The notes under the pieces were generated by a model, which made no database searches, was not told the DNA's origin, and saw only the letters and a program-made list of their open reading frames with translations. From the NCBI GenBank assembly GCA_009746045.1, contig RPFO01000418.1:653756-717755 (forward strand): 64,000 bases of DNA, given 5' to 3'. Below are positions 43,650-52,643 of the stretch, piece by piece; the stretch's first letter is position 1, and every line of letters starts with the position of its first letter. Position numbers and translations under genes: made by a program. This stretch comes from Mesostigma viride. Taxonomy: Eukaryota > Streptophyta > Mesostigmatophyceae > Mesostigmatales > Mesostigmataceae.

Positions 43650-45611
43650 ATGGTTGCCGTCCCTCAAGATTTACTAGAGCGGATGGTTCGCATGTTTCCG
43701 GATCAGTCAACACTCAAATCTGAACCTGCCAATCCGGAAACGCATCCGGATACGATTATAAAGAACGCGTATGAGCGAAATATTTTGCCAGCATACGCGA
43801 TCGAAGGTAATGGACTGTACGGTAACAAAAACGGTCACGTGACTGAAGAAGGGGACACGTGGAAGTCTATCTCAGAAAAATTCGGGGTATCTGTGGATGA
43901 CCTTATTATCGCAAATCCTCATCTTTCTCCCCTCGTTTTGGCGCCGAATAGTTTTATTCTTCTACCCAAGCGGTTCACGTTTCCTGACTTTGTCGAAGGC
44001 GTCATTCATCAGGACAACAACATGGACTTGTGGTCCGGAGTCGGCGAAGATAAAGGAGAAGACCCTGGTGGAAAAGGGATGGGAATGATAGAGGCACTTA
44101 AATACGCTTGGAACAACCCTAGACAAGCCGCGCAATCTGCAGTCGGTATCGCTAGACAGACAGCGAACAACCCATGGAAAGCTGCCACGCTTGGAATGAC
44201 GGGTGCGGCAACGTTTCTTAATCCCATGAACGCTGCTAATCTCGTCGCAGTTGCCAACGCAAATCGAAACAACGACTGGAAAACTTCGCTCGCTTACGCT
44301 ATTCCCAGTCTTCTTGGCGGAGTGGGTGCCGCCGCAGGTTTCATACCGGGTATGAAGGGTGTTGGGAACGCTTTGACGTACGCTTCTGGTCTTTCAAACA
44401 CATCCATGGGCAGGTACGGAACAATGGCCGCTTTGGACGCGGGTCACGCGTACTCCAACTCGAGAGCAGGACAAGGTCTACGTGCTGCTGGCATGTCCCT
44501 CGCGAACAACGCTGCCGGAGCTGCGTTGCAGATGGCCGCTACGGATGAACGAATCGGATCAATGCTGAACACGTTCGGCATAACGAATGTGTCGCCCTCG
44601 AAGCTGTCTGCATACATCAATATGTACGGACCCGCTGTTGTTGAACGATTCTTGCCACGCGACATGCATCAAATGGACAAGCGCGATGCCATGACAAAGC
44701 TAATGACAGCATTCACAAAGCGGTCTTCTTTAATGGAATACATGAACCCTGACATGGCTGTCGAGTCTCTGGGCGATGCGTGGAACTTGTACGGTCTCGG
44801 AAACGGGCCGACTCAGCGGCAACAACGTGCATTTGATGAAAGGTTGAAAAACCAGGTACAAGACCAAGGTGTAGTTGACGTCGATTTTCAAGAACGCAAT
44901 ACACCAGAAAATCTGAGAGACCTTGTAATCGCTGCTAAAAAATATAGGGTTCCTGGAGGGACCATCGATCAAATCATGAGCGGTAGTGGTGATAAAGCGT
45001 ACAATCTAACGCAAGCAATTGATCGACGGTATGCAATTGATGACTTGAAAGAGGACTGGGCACGCGTGTCCGATCCAGTACACGACCATCCGGATAACGT
45101 CAAACGACTAGTCGATGAAGCTAGAAGTTATGGGATTTCAGAGAAAGATATTAATGACGCTCTTCAGATCCAGACCGGTGGACAAGGTGGTAACCTCACC
45201 AGCTTGATCGATGAAAATTATAGAGGCCCGGGACAATCTCCTTATGACCCTCTGAATCTTAATAATGGATTCACAGAGTTGCCATGGGACGGAACCGATC
45301 TTCTTACACAACTCGAAAAAGACCGGCTGTTCCGCAAGAGGGACGGGAAGTTATACGAAATGTACCGTGACATGACTAACAAACTCGGACCGCAAGATGC
45401 TAGAAAGCTCGATGCTTGGTATGACAAGCTTATAGACAGTGACAAAAACACGTGGTCGTCTATGATGACGGAGCCTGGCAACTTCATTGGTCGACAGAAT
45501 CGGGCGTTTGAAGCAAATCGAAACATTAACAATTACAAGGGTTCTGTAGATCCCGCGTATTATCGAAAGCTCCGTGACCTTATTGCACAGAGAGGACAAT
45601 TCCGTCGCTAG
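43650..45611 (+). CDS. LysM-domain protein, probable virion protein
   Basis: 653 residues. A LysM-like domain (about 66-112: EEGDTWKSISEKFGVSVDD, LIIANPHL, NSFILLPKRF) binds glycans such as chitin or peptidoglycan. Residues about 145-330 are Gly/Ala/Asn-rich helices of low complexity, and the C-terminal half is charged. There is no signal peptide. Its place beside the MCP genes suggests a virion role, perhaps cell-wall contact. The 3' end overlaps MCP1 by four bases. Confidence 0.8.
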   Translation: MVAVPQDLLERMVRMFPDQSTLKSEPANPETHPDTIIKNAYERNILPAYAIEGNGLYGNKNGHVTEEGDTWKSISEKFGVSVDDLIIANPHLSPLVLAPNSFILLPKRFTFPDFVEGVIHQDNNMDLWSGVGEDKGEDPGGKGMGMIEALKYAWNNPRQAAQSAVGIARQTANNPWKAATLGMTGAATFLNPMNAANLVAVANANRNNDWKTSLAYAIPSLLGGVGAAAGFIPGMKGVGNALTYASGLSNTSMGRYGTMAALDAGHAYSNSRAGQGLRAAGMSLANNAAGAALQMAATDERIGSMLNTFGITNVSPSKLSAYINMYGPAVVERFLPRDMHQMDKRDAMTKLMTAFTKRSSLMEYMNPDMAVESLGDAWNLYGLGNGPTQRQQRAFDERLKNQVQDQGVVDVDFQERNTPENLRDLVIAAKKYRVPGGTIDQIMSGSGDKAYNLTQAIDRRYAIDDLKEDWARVSDPVHDHPDNVKRLVDEARSYGISEKDINDALQIQTGGQGGNLTSLIDENYRGPGQSPYDPLNLNNGFTELPWDGTDLLTQLEKDRLFRKRDGKLYEMYRDMTNKLGPQDARKLDAWYDKLIDSDKNTWSSMMTEPGNFIGRQNRAFEANRNINNYKGSVDPAYYRKLRDLIAQRGQFRR

Positions 45612-47230
45612 TTTAAGAATGTCTTTCGAGCGTGTCCGTTTGAAATCTCAAAAATGTTCAAAACGCGAGCGTACACATGAACGCGCCCGTTCGACATGAT
45701 TGGACCCTCTCTAACTCCTGGCAAGTTTTTAAAAAACAAACGAAGGGTCGCCCTGTCCACTTTGCTGAAGTTAATGCTTCCCGTGGGCTGGTCTTCTTCA
45801 GGCTTTAGCGAAAACGGAATAAAGTACACCATCTCAAAGTTGTTTTCGACAGGTATGCGTCGATGGAACTCGGCAGGCAAAAAAAAGTTGAACCAAAGAG
45901 GGTCCCTCGGAGGTGAGAACAGATCGCCGTTATTAAGAGTCAGCGTCGCGCGGTCAAAAAAAGCATTGTCAATGTGCACCATCTGCTTTCCGTACGTGCG
46001 CACAAAATAACGACCACGATCGATCATGTCGTTTTTCGCAAATGGACGATTTCCTTCAAAGTTCCAGTATTCTTCGTTTGCGTTCTTTTCATCGCTGCCT
46101 TCTAGACGACGATGGTCGGCCCTGAAGAAAAATATGAGCTCTTTACACGCTCCCGAAATCGGGTCTAACGAAAGGTCCTTGATTAGCTTGTCTCGTTTGG
46201 TGAGCGGGAACTCGAGGTGCTTTGTCTCCGTTATCAGGTACGAATGCGTGCCTTTGTTGAATTGAGCTCGTTCGAAATCGTCCAAAAGTATGTAGCGCGT
46301 GACGAGGCGTACTGCGCGCAGGTCACCTCCTAATTCTGATCGCATCAACTGTTCGCCAGTGTCTGTAAGGCCAGAGTTCACGTCGCCCTCAAAAATCGTC
46401 ACGGGTTTCCGCACAAACCGCTCTGGATCGACTGAAGGGGCAGTCTTGAACGGGATTTTCTCCATGTAGCTCAAATAGTCTTGACGGAGCGGCTTTGCAC
46501 TCATCTTTAACACGACTTCCACGTCGTGATACTGAATCGCAGCAATCGGTAGTGCGTATCCCGCCTCTTTGTTGAAAAAGAAACGCAGAGGGACGTAAAC
46601 ATGTTGATCGTGCATGGTTCCAATGTTACCGACGCCTCCGTGCTCTGAAGGCAGACCCTGTATCACGCTCAAATCTGAATTACGTGTCACGCAATCCCAA
46701 ATGCGTAGAAAATCGCCTGTGTGGCTGTCAATCATGTTTCCGCCGACCCACAATTCGACCGTGTTTGTCAACACGTAACCAAGGTAGTCGATCCAAGCGG
46801 GTTGGAATGACTCGTGTGTGATCCCATCGTAATCCGCATCCGCTAACAACGGATAATTAGACGCCTTGAACGCCGCGAGTGTCCTCGTAGTCACAGTTTC
46901 GAGGCCTGGATTCGTCGGAGTGACTCCGTCCTCATCCACAGCGTTCTTGTCTACGTGAACTTGCATAACCCCGTAGTTAAGTTTTGTGATATTGAAGTAA
47001 AGATACATCTGCGTCACTAAATCGCCAATCCTCGGTATCTTGAACTTAACTTGGCCTCCGTACATGGGAACCACGTCGGGCAAAATTTCGACATCGGTCC
47101 AGCTAAAATTTGTGTGACGGGAAAACACGGACTTGAAAAAAGTCTTCTCTGGATCGACTGTGAGGAAGGTGTCAAAAGCCCCCTTGGCTTTCAGCCAAGT
47201 CAGATGGGCCGTAATGTTTTGAGAAGCCAT
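45608..47230 (-). CDS. Major capsid protein paralogue 1 (double jelly-roll)
   Basis: 540 residues. The N-terminus has the family opening (FLTVDPEKTFFKSVFSRHTN, then KFKIPRIGDLVTQMYLY). The second jelly roll is marked by YILLDDFERAQF, KELIFFFRAD, NGDLFSPPRDPLWFNFFLP and a C-terminal VHVYARVLNIFEISNG. These are the conserved blocks of Nucleocytoviricota MCP, which builds the icosahedral shell as trimers. The C-terminus lacks the SGMGGKR ending shared by the other three copies. Divergent from MCP2, from which element 2 now separates it. Confidence 0.95.
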   Translation of the reverse strand: MASQNITAHLTWLKAKGAFDTFLTVDPEKTFFKSVFSRHTNFSWTDVEILPDVVPMYGGQVKFKIPRIGDLVTQMYLYFNITKLNYGVMQVHVDKNAVDEDGVTPTNPGLETVTTRTLAAFKASNYPLLADADYDGITHESFQPAWIDYLGYVLTNTVELWVGGNMIDSHTGDFLRIWDCVTRNSDLSVIQGLPSEHGGVGNIGTMHDQHVYVPLRFFFNKEAGYALPIAAIQYHDVEVVLKMSAKPLRQDYLSYMEKIPFKTAPSVDPERFVRKPVTIFEGDVNSGLTDTGEQLMRSELGGDLRAVRLVTRYILLDDFERAQFNKGTHSYLITETKHLEFPLTKRDKLIKDLSLDPISGACKELIFFFRADHRRLEGSDEKNANEEYWNFEGNRPFAKNDMIDRGRYFVRTYGKQMVHIDNAFFDRATLTLNNGDLFSPPRDPLWFNFFLPAEFHRRIPVENNFEMVYFIPFSLKPEEDQPTGSINFSKVDRATLRLFFKNLPGVREGPIMSNGRVHVYARVLNIFEISNGHARKTFLN

Positions 47231-47244
47231 AGGAGATGTATGTC

Positions 47245-47253
47245 TATATAATT
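47245..47253 (-). promoter_or_regulatory. TATA-like box of MCP1
   Basis: AATTATATA (minus strand) lies 15-23 bp upstream of the MCP1 ATG. Similar AT-rich boxes precede MCP3 and MCP4. Confidence 0.5.
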
Positions 47254-47321
47254 CTACGATCGTTTATTTTCTTTCTAGGCCGCGTAGAAACTTTTTTTTT
47301 CGGGAACAATACTATATCCAT

Positions 47322-47381
47322 TCTATTAACCACATCCTTACCCATGGGAACACTTTATGTCCAAAAAGGCTAGCCTTACCC
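47322..47381 (-). repeat. Element 2 split repeat B, terminal copy (shortened)
   Basis: 60 bp; keeps the first ten and last 50 bases of the 133-bp internal copy, lacking about 73 bp in between. Confidence 0.85.
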
Positions 47382-47414
47382 CCAAACAGGCAACACACAG
47401 GGAGGGCGGGTGGG

Positions 47415-47793
47415 AAAACAAAAGAGACCGCCATGAGCTAGGTGAGCAAGCTTTTATCGTGTTTCAAGGCCAACGGCTCTCTACCAACGGCCAGATCCGG
47501 CAACGGCCTCTAAACAGTTTTAGCCGTCAAGTTTTACTTCAGATATTGCCTGTTGCAAACCCGTCCGCAATCACAGATCTGCTAGGAGAACCTAGACGCA
47601 AAAATCCGTCGTCAAGGTACTCAGCACACCGTCAAGGTATGGGCCGCAACAATTAGGCCATATCTTCCGTAATACTCGTACACTAGAAGCCTAATCAACC
47701 TTATTACGATCACATCACCCAGCTCTATTTCACCTAGCATCAGCGGCTCCCCTTCCGTATCACTATAAAGAAACTATGTTCAGAGAACCCCGA
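47415..47793 (-). repeat. Element 2 split repeat A, internal copy
   Basis: 379 bp identical by eye to 52258-52636. Confidence 0.9.
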
Positions 47794-47794
47794 T

Positions 47795-47927
47795 TCTATT
47801 AACCGTGGAACTCCAGGGTAACCAGACTCTTTATTAAAACAATAAGTAGAGCACATCGGGAAGTGGCCCTCAACTGGCCATCCTTACCCATGGGAACACT
47901 TTATGTCCAAAAAGGCTAGCCTTACCC
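47795..47927 (-). repeat. Element 2 split repeat B, internal copy
   Basis: 133 bp; starts TCTATTAACCGTGGAACTCC, the same as repeat B of element 1, then diverges in the middle. Confidence 0.9.
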
Positions 47928-48003
47928 TTACATCCCTCCCTGGCGACCCAAGCCAGGGGCAAAACAAAAACCGGTGGACGCATAAGACAAGAATGAAGGG
48001 AAC

Positions 48004-51000
48004 TTAAGAGGAAGGCAGAGAAAAGACGCTCCGCCAAATGCGCGGGGGGCAGGCGGCGATAGCCCGAACCAGGGCGTCAGGAAGGGTGAGGGCCAAGCTC
48101 CGGTGCAATCCCACATAGTGGGCGACAGTTTTGCTGCTGCGCCAGCGACCCCGATGCTGAATATCAGCCATGCTGCGCTGCCGCAAAAAATCATAGGTAG
48201 CCCCCCCATGCCGCAGCCCGTGAATGGTAAACACCGTGTCGACCCCCAAAGCTTGCGTGGCCTGATGCCAAACCCGGCTGAACTGGGCATAATCGTAAGG
48301 GAACACCCGCTCCCAGGCCGCCTTGCCACGCATACAAGCCCGCAAGAGGGTCTCAGTCATGACATCCTCGATCACCACAGACTGCACCTCCCCCTTAGCC
48401 GTCTTAGCTGACATCAACAACAAGGCGCCCCGCTGCGAACCCCGCAACCGAACATCAGGCTGCAAGCGCACATGGCCGACCAACAGGTTGAGCGCCTCCG
48501 ATACCCGCAGGTATTGTTGGAAAATAACGATGACCATCATAGCCGCACGAGGCTGCCGCTGGAGCACCATAGTACAAGCAAGCGCAAACGCAGCCTCCCA
48601 TGGAATGGGGGGGGGGCACGAGGGGGTGCCAACGTGCGCCAGCCAGCCAAAACACTTCGTGCCAAGGCCCAATCCCGCACCTCCCGGGGGAAGTACAAAT
48701 TCAGGCCCATAAGCGCATTGACACACAACTGGCGGCTGTAACACCGTGAGTGCGCCCAAGCGACATACTCGCAATAGTATTCCTCTATCGTCAAGCCGCG
48801 CAACAAGCTGCCAACCCGACCCCGCCGGCTCGCCCACCATGCGAAAAAGGACCTAAGACCCCGATGGTAAACCATCAAAGTAGCCGGCTTCACCTTGCCC
48901 TCAAGAAGGGTCAAGTAGCTAGCGCCAAGCCGAGGCCCGGGATTGGGATGAACACCCTCGCGAGTCAAATCGCGGACCCACCCGGCCACCGAGGCAGCCA
49001 TGGAAAGCCCCCGCGAAGGCCCATCCGCAGGCTGAAGCTCACTTGGCGTCCAGACCCATTGTGAGCGGCTGCCGGTGACCAACGTAAGAGCGCACAACCG
49101 GCGGCATTGCTTGTTTAACCGGTAAGAAGAGGAACGCCCTTTAGCCAAGCAGCCCAAAGCGGCAGTGGAGTCCACTAACCTCACCACCCGCTTACCCCAT
49201 GTTCCGAGGTTCCGGGCCGAGCGCTCCACCCCCTTCACAGCGGCCCGCACTTCCTTCTCGTTGATGTGCATGGTCGAATCGCGCCAGCGACTCTTGATCC
49301 CGACGCGCCATCGCCCGTGGATGATGGCTTTTTCCGCGGCCTTGGTCAAGGGTCTAGGCCCGGCATACATGGCCTCACCTGGGGTGAGGAGGGTTGGGTA
49401 ACCCCGCACCTCCCGGGCCCGAGCTAATTCCGTCACCTCAGCTGGGGCCATCTCAGCGTAGACAACCCCCTGCCCAAAACTAGACGCATCCGAGGCCACC
49501 ACCACCGGAGCCAGGGCAGCCCCCCGGTCCACACGGAGCATGGGGGCCAACGCCATGGCACACTCGAGCTCATCGCGCACACCTTGCCACAAAGGTCGCG
49601 TTCGCTGGCCCCACCCCTTGAGGTTGATGAACTTAAAACTCTGCTGCCATATGGACAAGCAAGTGCGGCTGAGCATCTGCAGCCACACCCACCGGCCCAC
49701 GACGGCCGCCAGCGCCTCAGCGGTAGCGCGTCCCCTCTCGAGGAGTACACGAGTGTGCGCAACCACAAGGGTGAGCTGCTTAGCTGTCGGCTCCAACACC
49801 CCATCCCGCCGGTGAACAACACCCAGAGCTTCTAGCTCGTCCTCCCCCTCCGGGCTAGCCATGATCGTCTTGTCCTTGGAGGGCACAAGGTTGTTAGGCG
49901 CGTACCCGTCTTCAATAGCACTCGCGATTAAGCGATTCACCGCCTCGCACGTGCGCCCATTGCTGACCACCAGGTCATCAATAGTGATGGATACCATAGG
50001 GGCAGGGGGGTCCTCAAGGTCGATTTGCATCTCCCTCGTGCTCTCCTCCTTGTACTCGATGGCTAGGGCGGTTGGGTTACCCCATGCATTCCGAAGCACG
50101 GTCAGCTCCCCTACACTTGTGAGGCGGTTCACCTGCCGTCTAGGATCCAAAGCGCCCGTGGCATAGAGGACCATCTCATGGATGGCTTCCCCTAGCGCTA
50201 CAGCGTGGGAGTGCCCCATGGCCAGCACTTTCAGCACTGGCCACACCCTCCTCCGCCGCCCCGGCAGCCCGACATCGGTGGACCACACATCAGGTAGCCC
50301 TTGATAATCCCACCACCACTCCGGCACTTGGATGGTATAGTAATACGAGACCAGATCGCTCTTGGCCGTGTAGCACCGACCCTTGATATAGACCTCCGAG
50401 TATATGCCCAGGTGGGGTAACACCGTCTTAGGGGGGTCCACCCACAGTGCGTTCCCCAACTTCTTATTCACAATGAGCCTTAACTCCCCCACTCCTTTGG
50501 CCACCCCAAAACATCCGTCTACCCACTTTGGCCGCGTCTCTCGGAACTCCACCATCCCCACGTCCGCTGCCCTCCCCATCAACTTGCCCCACTCCGCCAT
50601 GGTGCACCCTCGGCTGGGGGCAGGTACATTCCAATACCTCGCACTGGCAGCCACCTCCGGCTTGATGCAGTTGGCTTCGCTCGCGTACACCTCTCGCCAA
50701 CTAGGTCGTAGCGCCAGCAAATCCAGCAGCTTCGCCTTTCCTGCCACCTCGCGCTTCGGCAGACTCACCCGCTCCGCCACAAGTTGTTCATACTTATTAC
50801 ATTTCCCATAGATTAGATCACTTCCTTCTGCGGGGCCTGTCGCAACGCCGGTTACGCGGCGACTGTACCACTCGCAGTGCTTCTTGACCCTTTTCAGGGC
50901 CTCCGCCGTTCCTCTGGAGCACGCGCCTCCAGATTTAGGCGGAGGGTCTGCCCCCCCGTGCCATAGCCAATTCAACCACGTAATCACCTTGTGTTGTAGA

Positions 51001-51518
51001 GTGAAGGTCCGGCGGCGGCGAGTTGCACGCTGGCGTCTGCGTGCTGACCTCACTCTCCCCCACGTAGTGCTTAGAGGCATTGTAGGAAGAGGCAGTGGGA
51101 AGGGGGAGCGGTTTACCCTTTCGGTGTTTACTTGGTTTGCTGGGCCTTGCCCAGCTTCTCCATCATCGTGGCGCTTTGCAGGGCCATCTTCATGGCCGGG
51201 TTGCTCACCAAGGAGGCATCTTCCTTGAGAGCAAGGAGGTGGCCAGCCACCTTCCACCCTCCTGACCCCTGGCTCTCCACTAGGAGCATGGCTGCCACCA
51301 CCCTCATGAGATACTCTACCCCAGCCAACTCCCCGGCTGCCGGCCCCAACTCCTTGAAGAGTGTGTCCATGGCCAGGGCGATGTTCATGACCACCTTCCT
51401 GCTTTCCTGGTTCCTCCACCCCCCTTGGCGAGTAGCCATGATCCAACTCTTTATCCCCCCTCCATTGTCGTTGGCATCCTCGAGCACCTCGGGGAGCACT
51501 CTCTCTTGCACCCTCCAA
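48004..51518 (-). pseudogene. Element 2 polyprotein: RT, RNase H, recombinase, frameshifted
   Basis: RT (KSDLVSYYYTIQVP, SITIDDL) and RNase H (VVASDASS, INEKEV, LVDSTAALG, LQPADG) match element 1. A 2A-like EGVHPNPGP precedes the tyrosine recombinase. The frame breaks on a G run at about 48607-48616: the first part ends at 48537 and the recombinase continues in another frame to 48004, with YLRVSEAL, HGLRHGG and GRWRSSKTVAHY intact. Element 1 has no break here. The first part again overlaps gag in the -1 frame. Confidence 0.88.
48933..48962 (-). other. 2A-like peptide between RNase H and recombinase, element 2
   Basis: EGVHPNPGP at the same domain boundary as in element 1, embedded in TREGVHPNPGP; conserved while the surrounding linker has changed. 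Confidence 0.5.
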
Positions 51519-52186
51519 TTCACCACTTGTGCTCGAGTGGGCAGCGTCACCCCTTTGGTCTTTTTCGGCTTCCTGGAAGCCCCATCTGCCCCGGCCAGCG
51601 CATCCTTCAATTTCGTCAGGAAATCCTCTTCCTCGGACTCCTCCTCCTCCTCCTCTTCTTTGCCCGCCTGCCCCTGCTTGCCAATAATAGCCGCCAGCTC
51701 CAAGAGCTGCTCCCTCACATCCCCCGCGGCCTTTCCCTTGCTCGGGGCTGGGCTTCCGACTTTTTTCGTCCCCTTTTTCGCCCCTTTCGTGGGCCGGCGT
51801 GGTGGCTGCATCTCCTCTTCGTCCGAGTCCGCCAAGTCCCGGGCGCTTTGGAGGGCTGCCACTAGCGCTTCGTTTGGGTCCGCTGCTGCCAGAATTTCAG
51901 GCCCGTCCACGTGGTCGACCAGCAGTCCAACGACGGACTCCAGCTGGGCCGCAGACCACCGGCTGACAGTAGTTACCCAGTCGGTCCCGAGGACCGCCTC
52001 AAAGGCAGCGCACACTTCAGGCAGGCCCGAGCAAGTGGAGAGCTCCTGATGGAGCCTTTTCTTCTGCGTCGGCCAGCCTAGTCGGCCCTTTCCCGTCTGT
52101 TTAGTAGCTGTCGGCACCTCGGGATTAGCTTTCGGTAATTGCTTCCCAGCACCTGTCGAACCTGGCTTCCGCCCGGGCTTCGGCAT
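51128..52186 (-). CDS. Element 2 Gag-like protein
   Basis: 352 residues from ATG 52186. Basic N-terminus, a Lys/Gly-rich stretch, an acidic run (KEEEEEEESEEEDF) and a helical C-terminal domain (NGGGIKSWIMATRQGGWRN, MNIALAMDTLFKELGPAAGE) aligned with that of element 1. The last 130 codons overlap the polyprotein in the -1 frame. Confidence 0.82.
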   Translation of the reverse strand: MPKPGRKPGSTGAGKQLPKANPEVPTATKQTGKGRLGWPTQKKRLHQELSTCSGLPEVCAAFEAVLGTDWVTTVSRWSAAQLESVVGLLVDHVDGPEILAAADPNEALVAALQSARDLADSDEEEMQPPRRPTKGAKKGTKKVGSPAPSKGKAAGDVREQLLELAAIIGKQGQAGKEEEEEEESEEEDFLTKLKDALAGADGASRKPKKTKGVTLPTRAQVVNWRVQERVLPEVLEDANDNGGGIKSWIMATRQGGWRNQESRKVVMNIALAMDTLFKELGPAAGELAGVEYLMRVVAAMLLVESQGSGGWKVAGHLLALKEDASLVSNPAMKMALQSATMMEKLGKAQQTK

Positions 52187-52257
52187 CCCAGCCGCTTTGC
52201 AGAAAGGAATTCTGGGCGTCAGCTACGCTGCCCCTGACCCCTGTCGCCGCCTTCGTT

Positions 52258-52636
52258 AAAACAAAAGAGACCGCCATGAGCTAGGTGAGCAAGCTTTTAT
52301 CGTGTTTCAAGGCCAACGGCTCTCTACCAACGGCCAGATCCGGCAACGGCCTCTAAACAGTTTTAGCCGTCAAGTTTTACTTCAGATATTGCCTGTTGCA
52401 AACCCGTCCGCAATCACAGATCTGCTAGGAGAACCTAGACGCAAAAATCCGTCGTCAAGGTACTCAGCACACCGTCAAGGTATGGGCCGCAACAATTAGG
52501 CCATATCTTCCGTAATACTCGTACACTAGAAGCCTAATCAACCTTATTACGATCACATCACCCAGCTCTATTTCACCTAGCATCAGCGGCTCCCCTTCCG
52601 TATCACTATAAAGAAACTATGTTCAGAGAACCCCGA
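52258..52636 (-). repeat. Element 2 split repeat A, terminal copy
   Basis: 379 bp, 5' end of element 2 in its own orientation. Identical by eye to 47415-47793. Confidence 0.9.
52607..52613 (+). promoter_or_regulatory. TATAAAG in the element 2 terminus, upstream of MCP2
   Basis: TATAAAG ends 30 bp before the MCP2 ATG and points towards it. It belongs to the transposon end, not to the original viral promoter, which stays 5.3 kb away on the other side. Whether it drives MCP2 is unknown. Confidence 0.4.
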
Positions 52637-52643
52637 TTTATCC

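Larger units (their letters stand above)
47322..52637 (-). mobile_element. Ngaro-like tyrosine-recombinase retrotransposon, element 2
   Basis: 5,316 bp, same plan as element 1: A1 (52636-52258), gag, RT-RH-YR, B1 (47927-47795), A2 (47793-47415), B2 (47381-47322). The proteins are clearly related to element 1 but diverged, and the repeats share only short end motifs (TCTATTAACC, TATAAAGAAACTATGTTCAG), so it is a sister family rather than a copy. The terminal B repeat is shortened to 60 bp against 133 bp internally. It is inserted six bases upstream of the MCP2 start. GC-richer than the viral genes. Confidence 0.92.
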
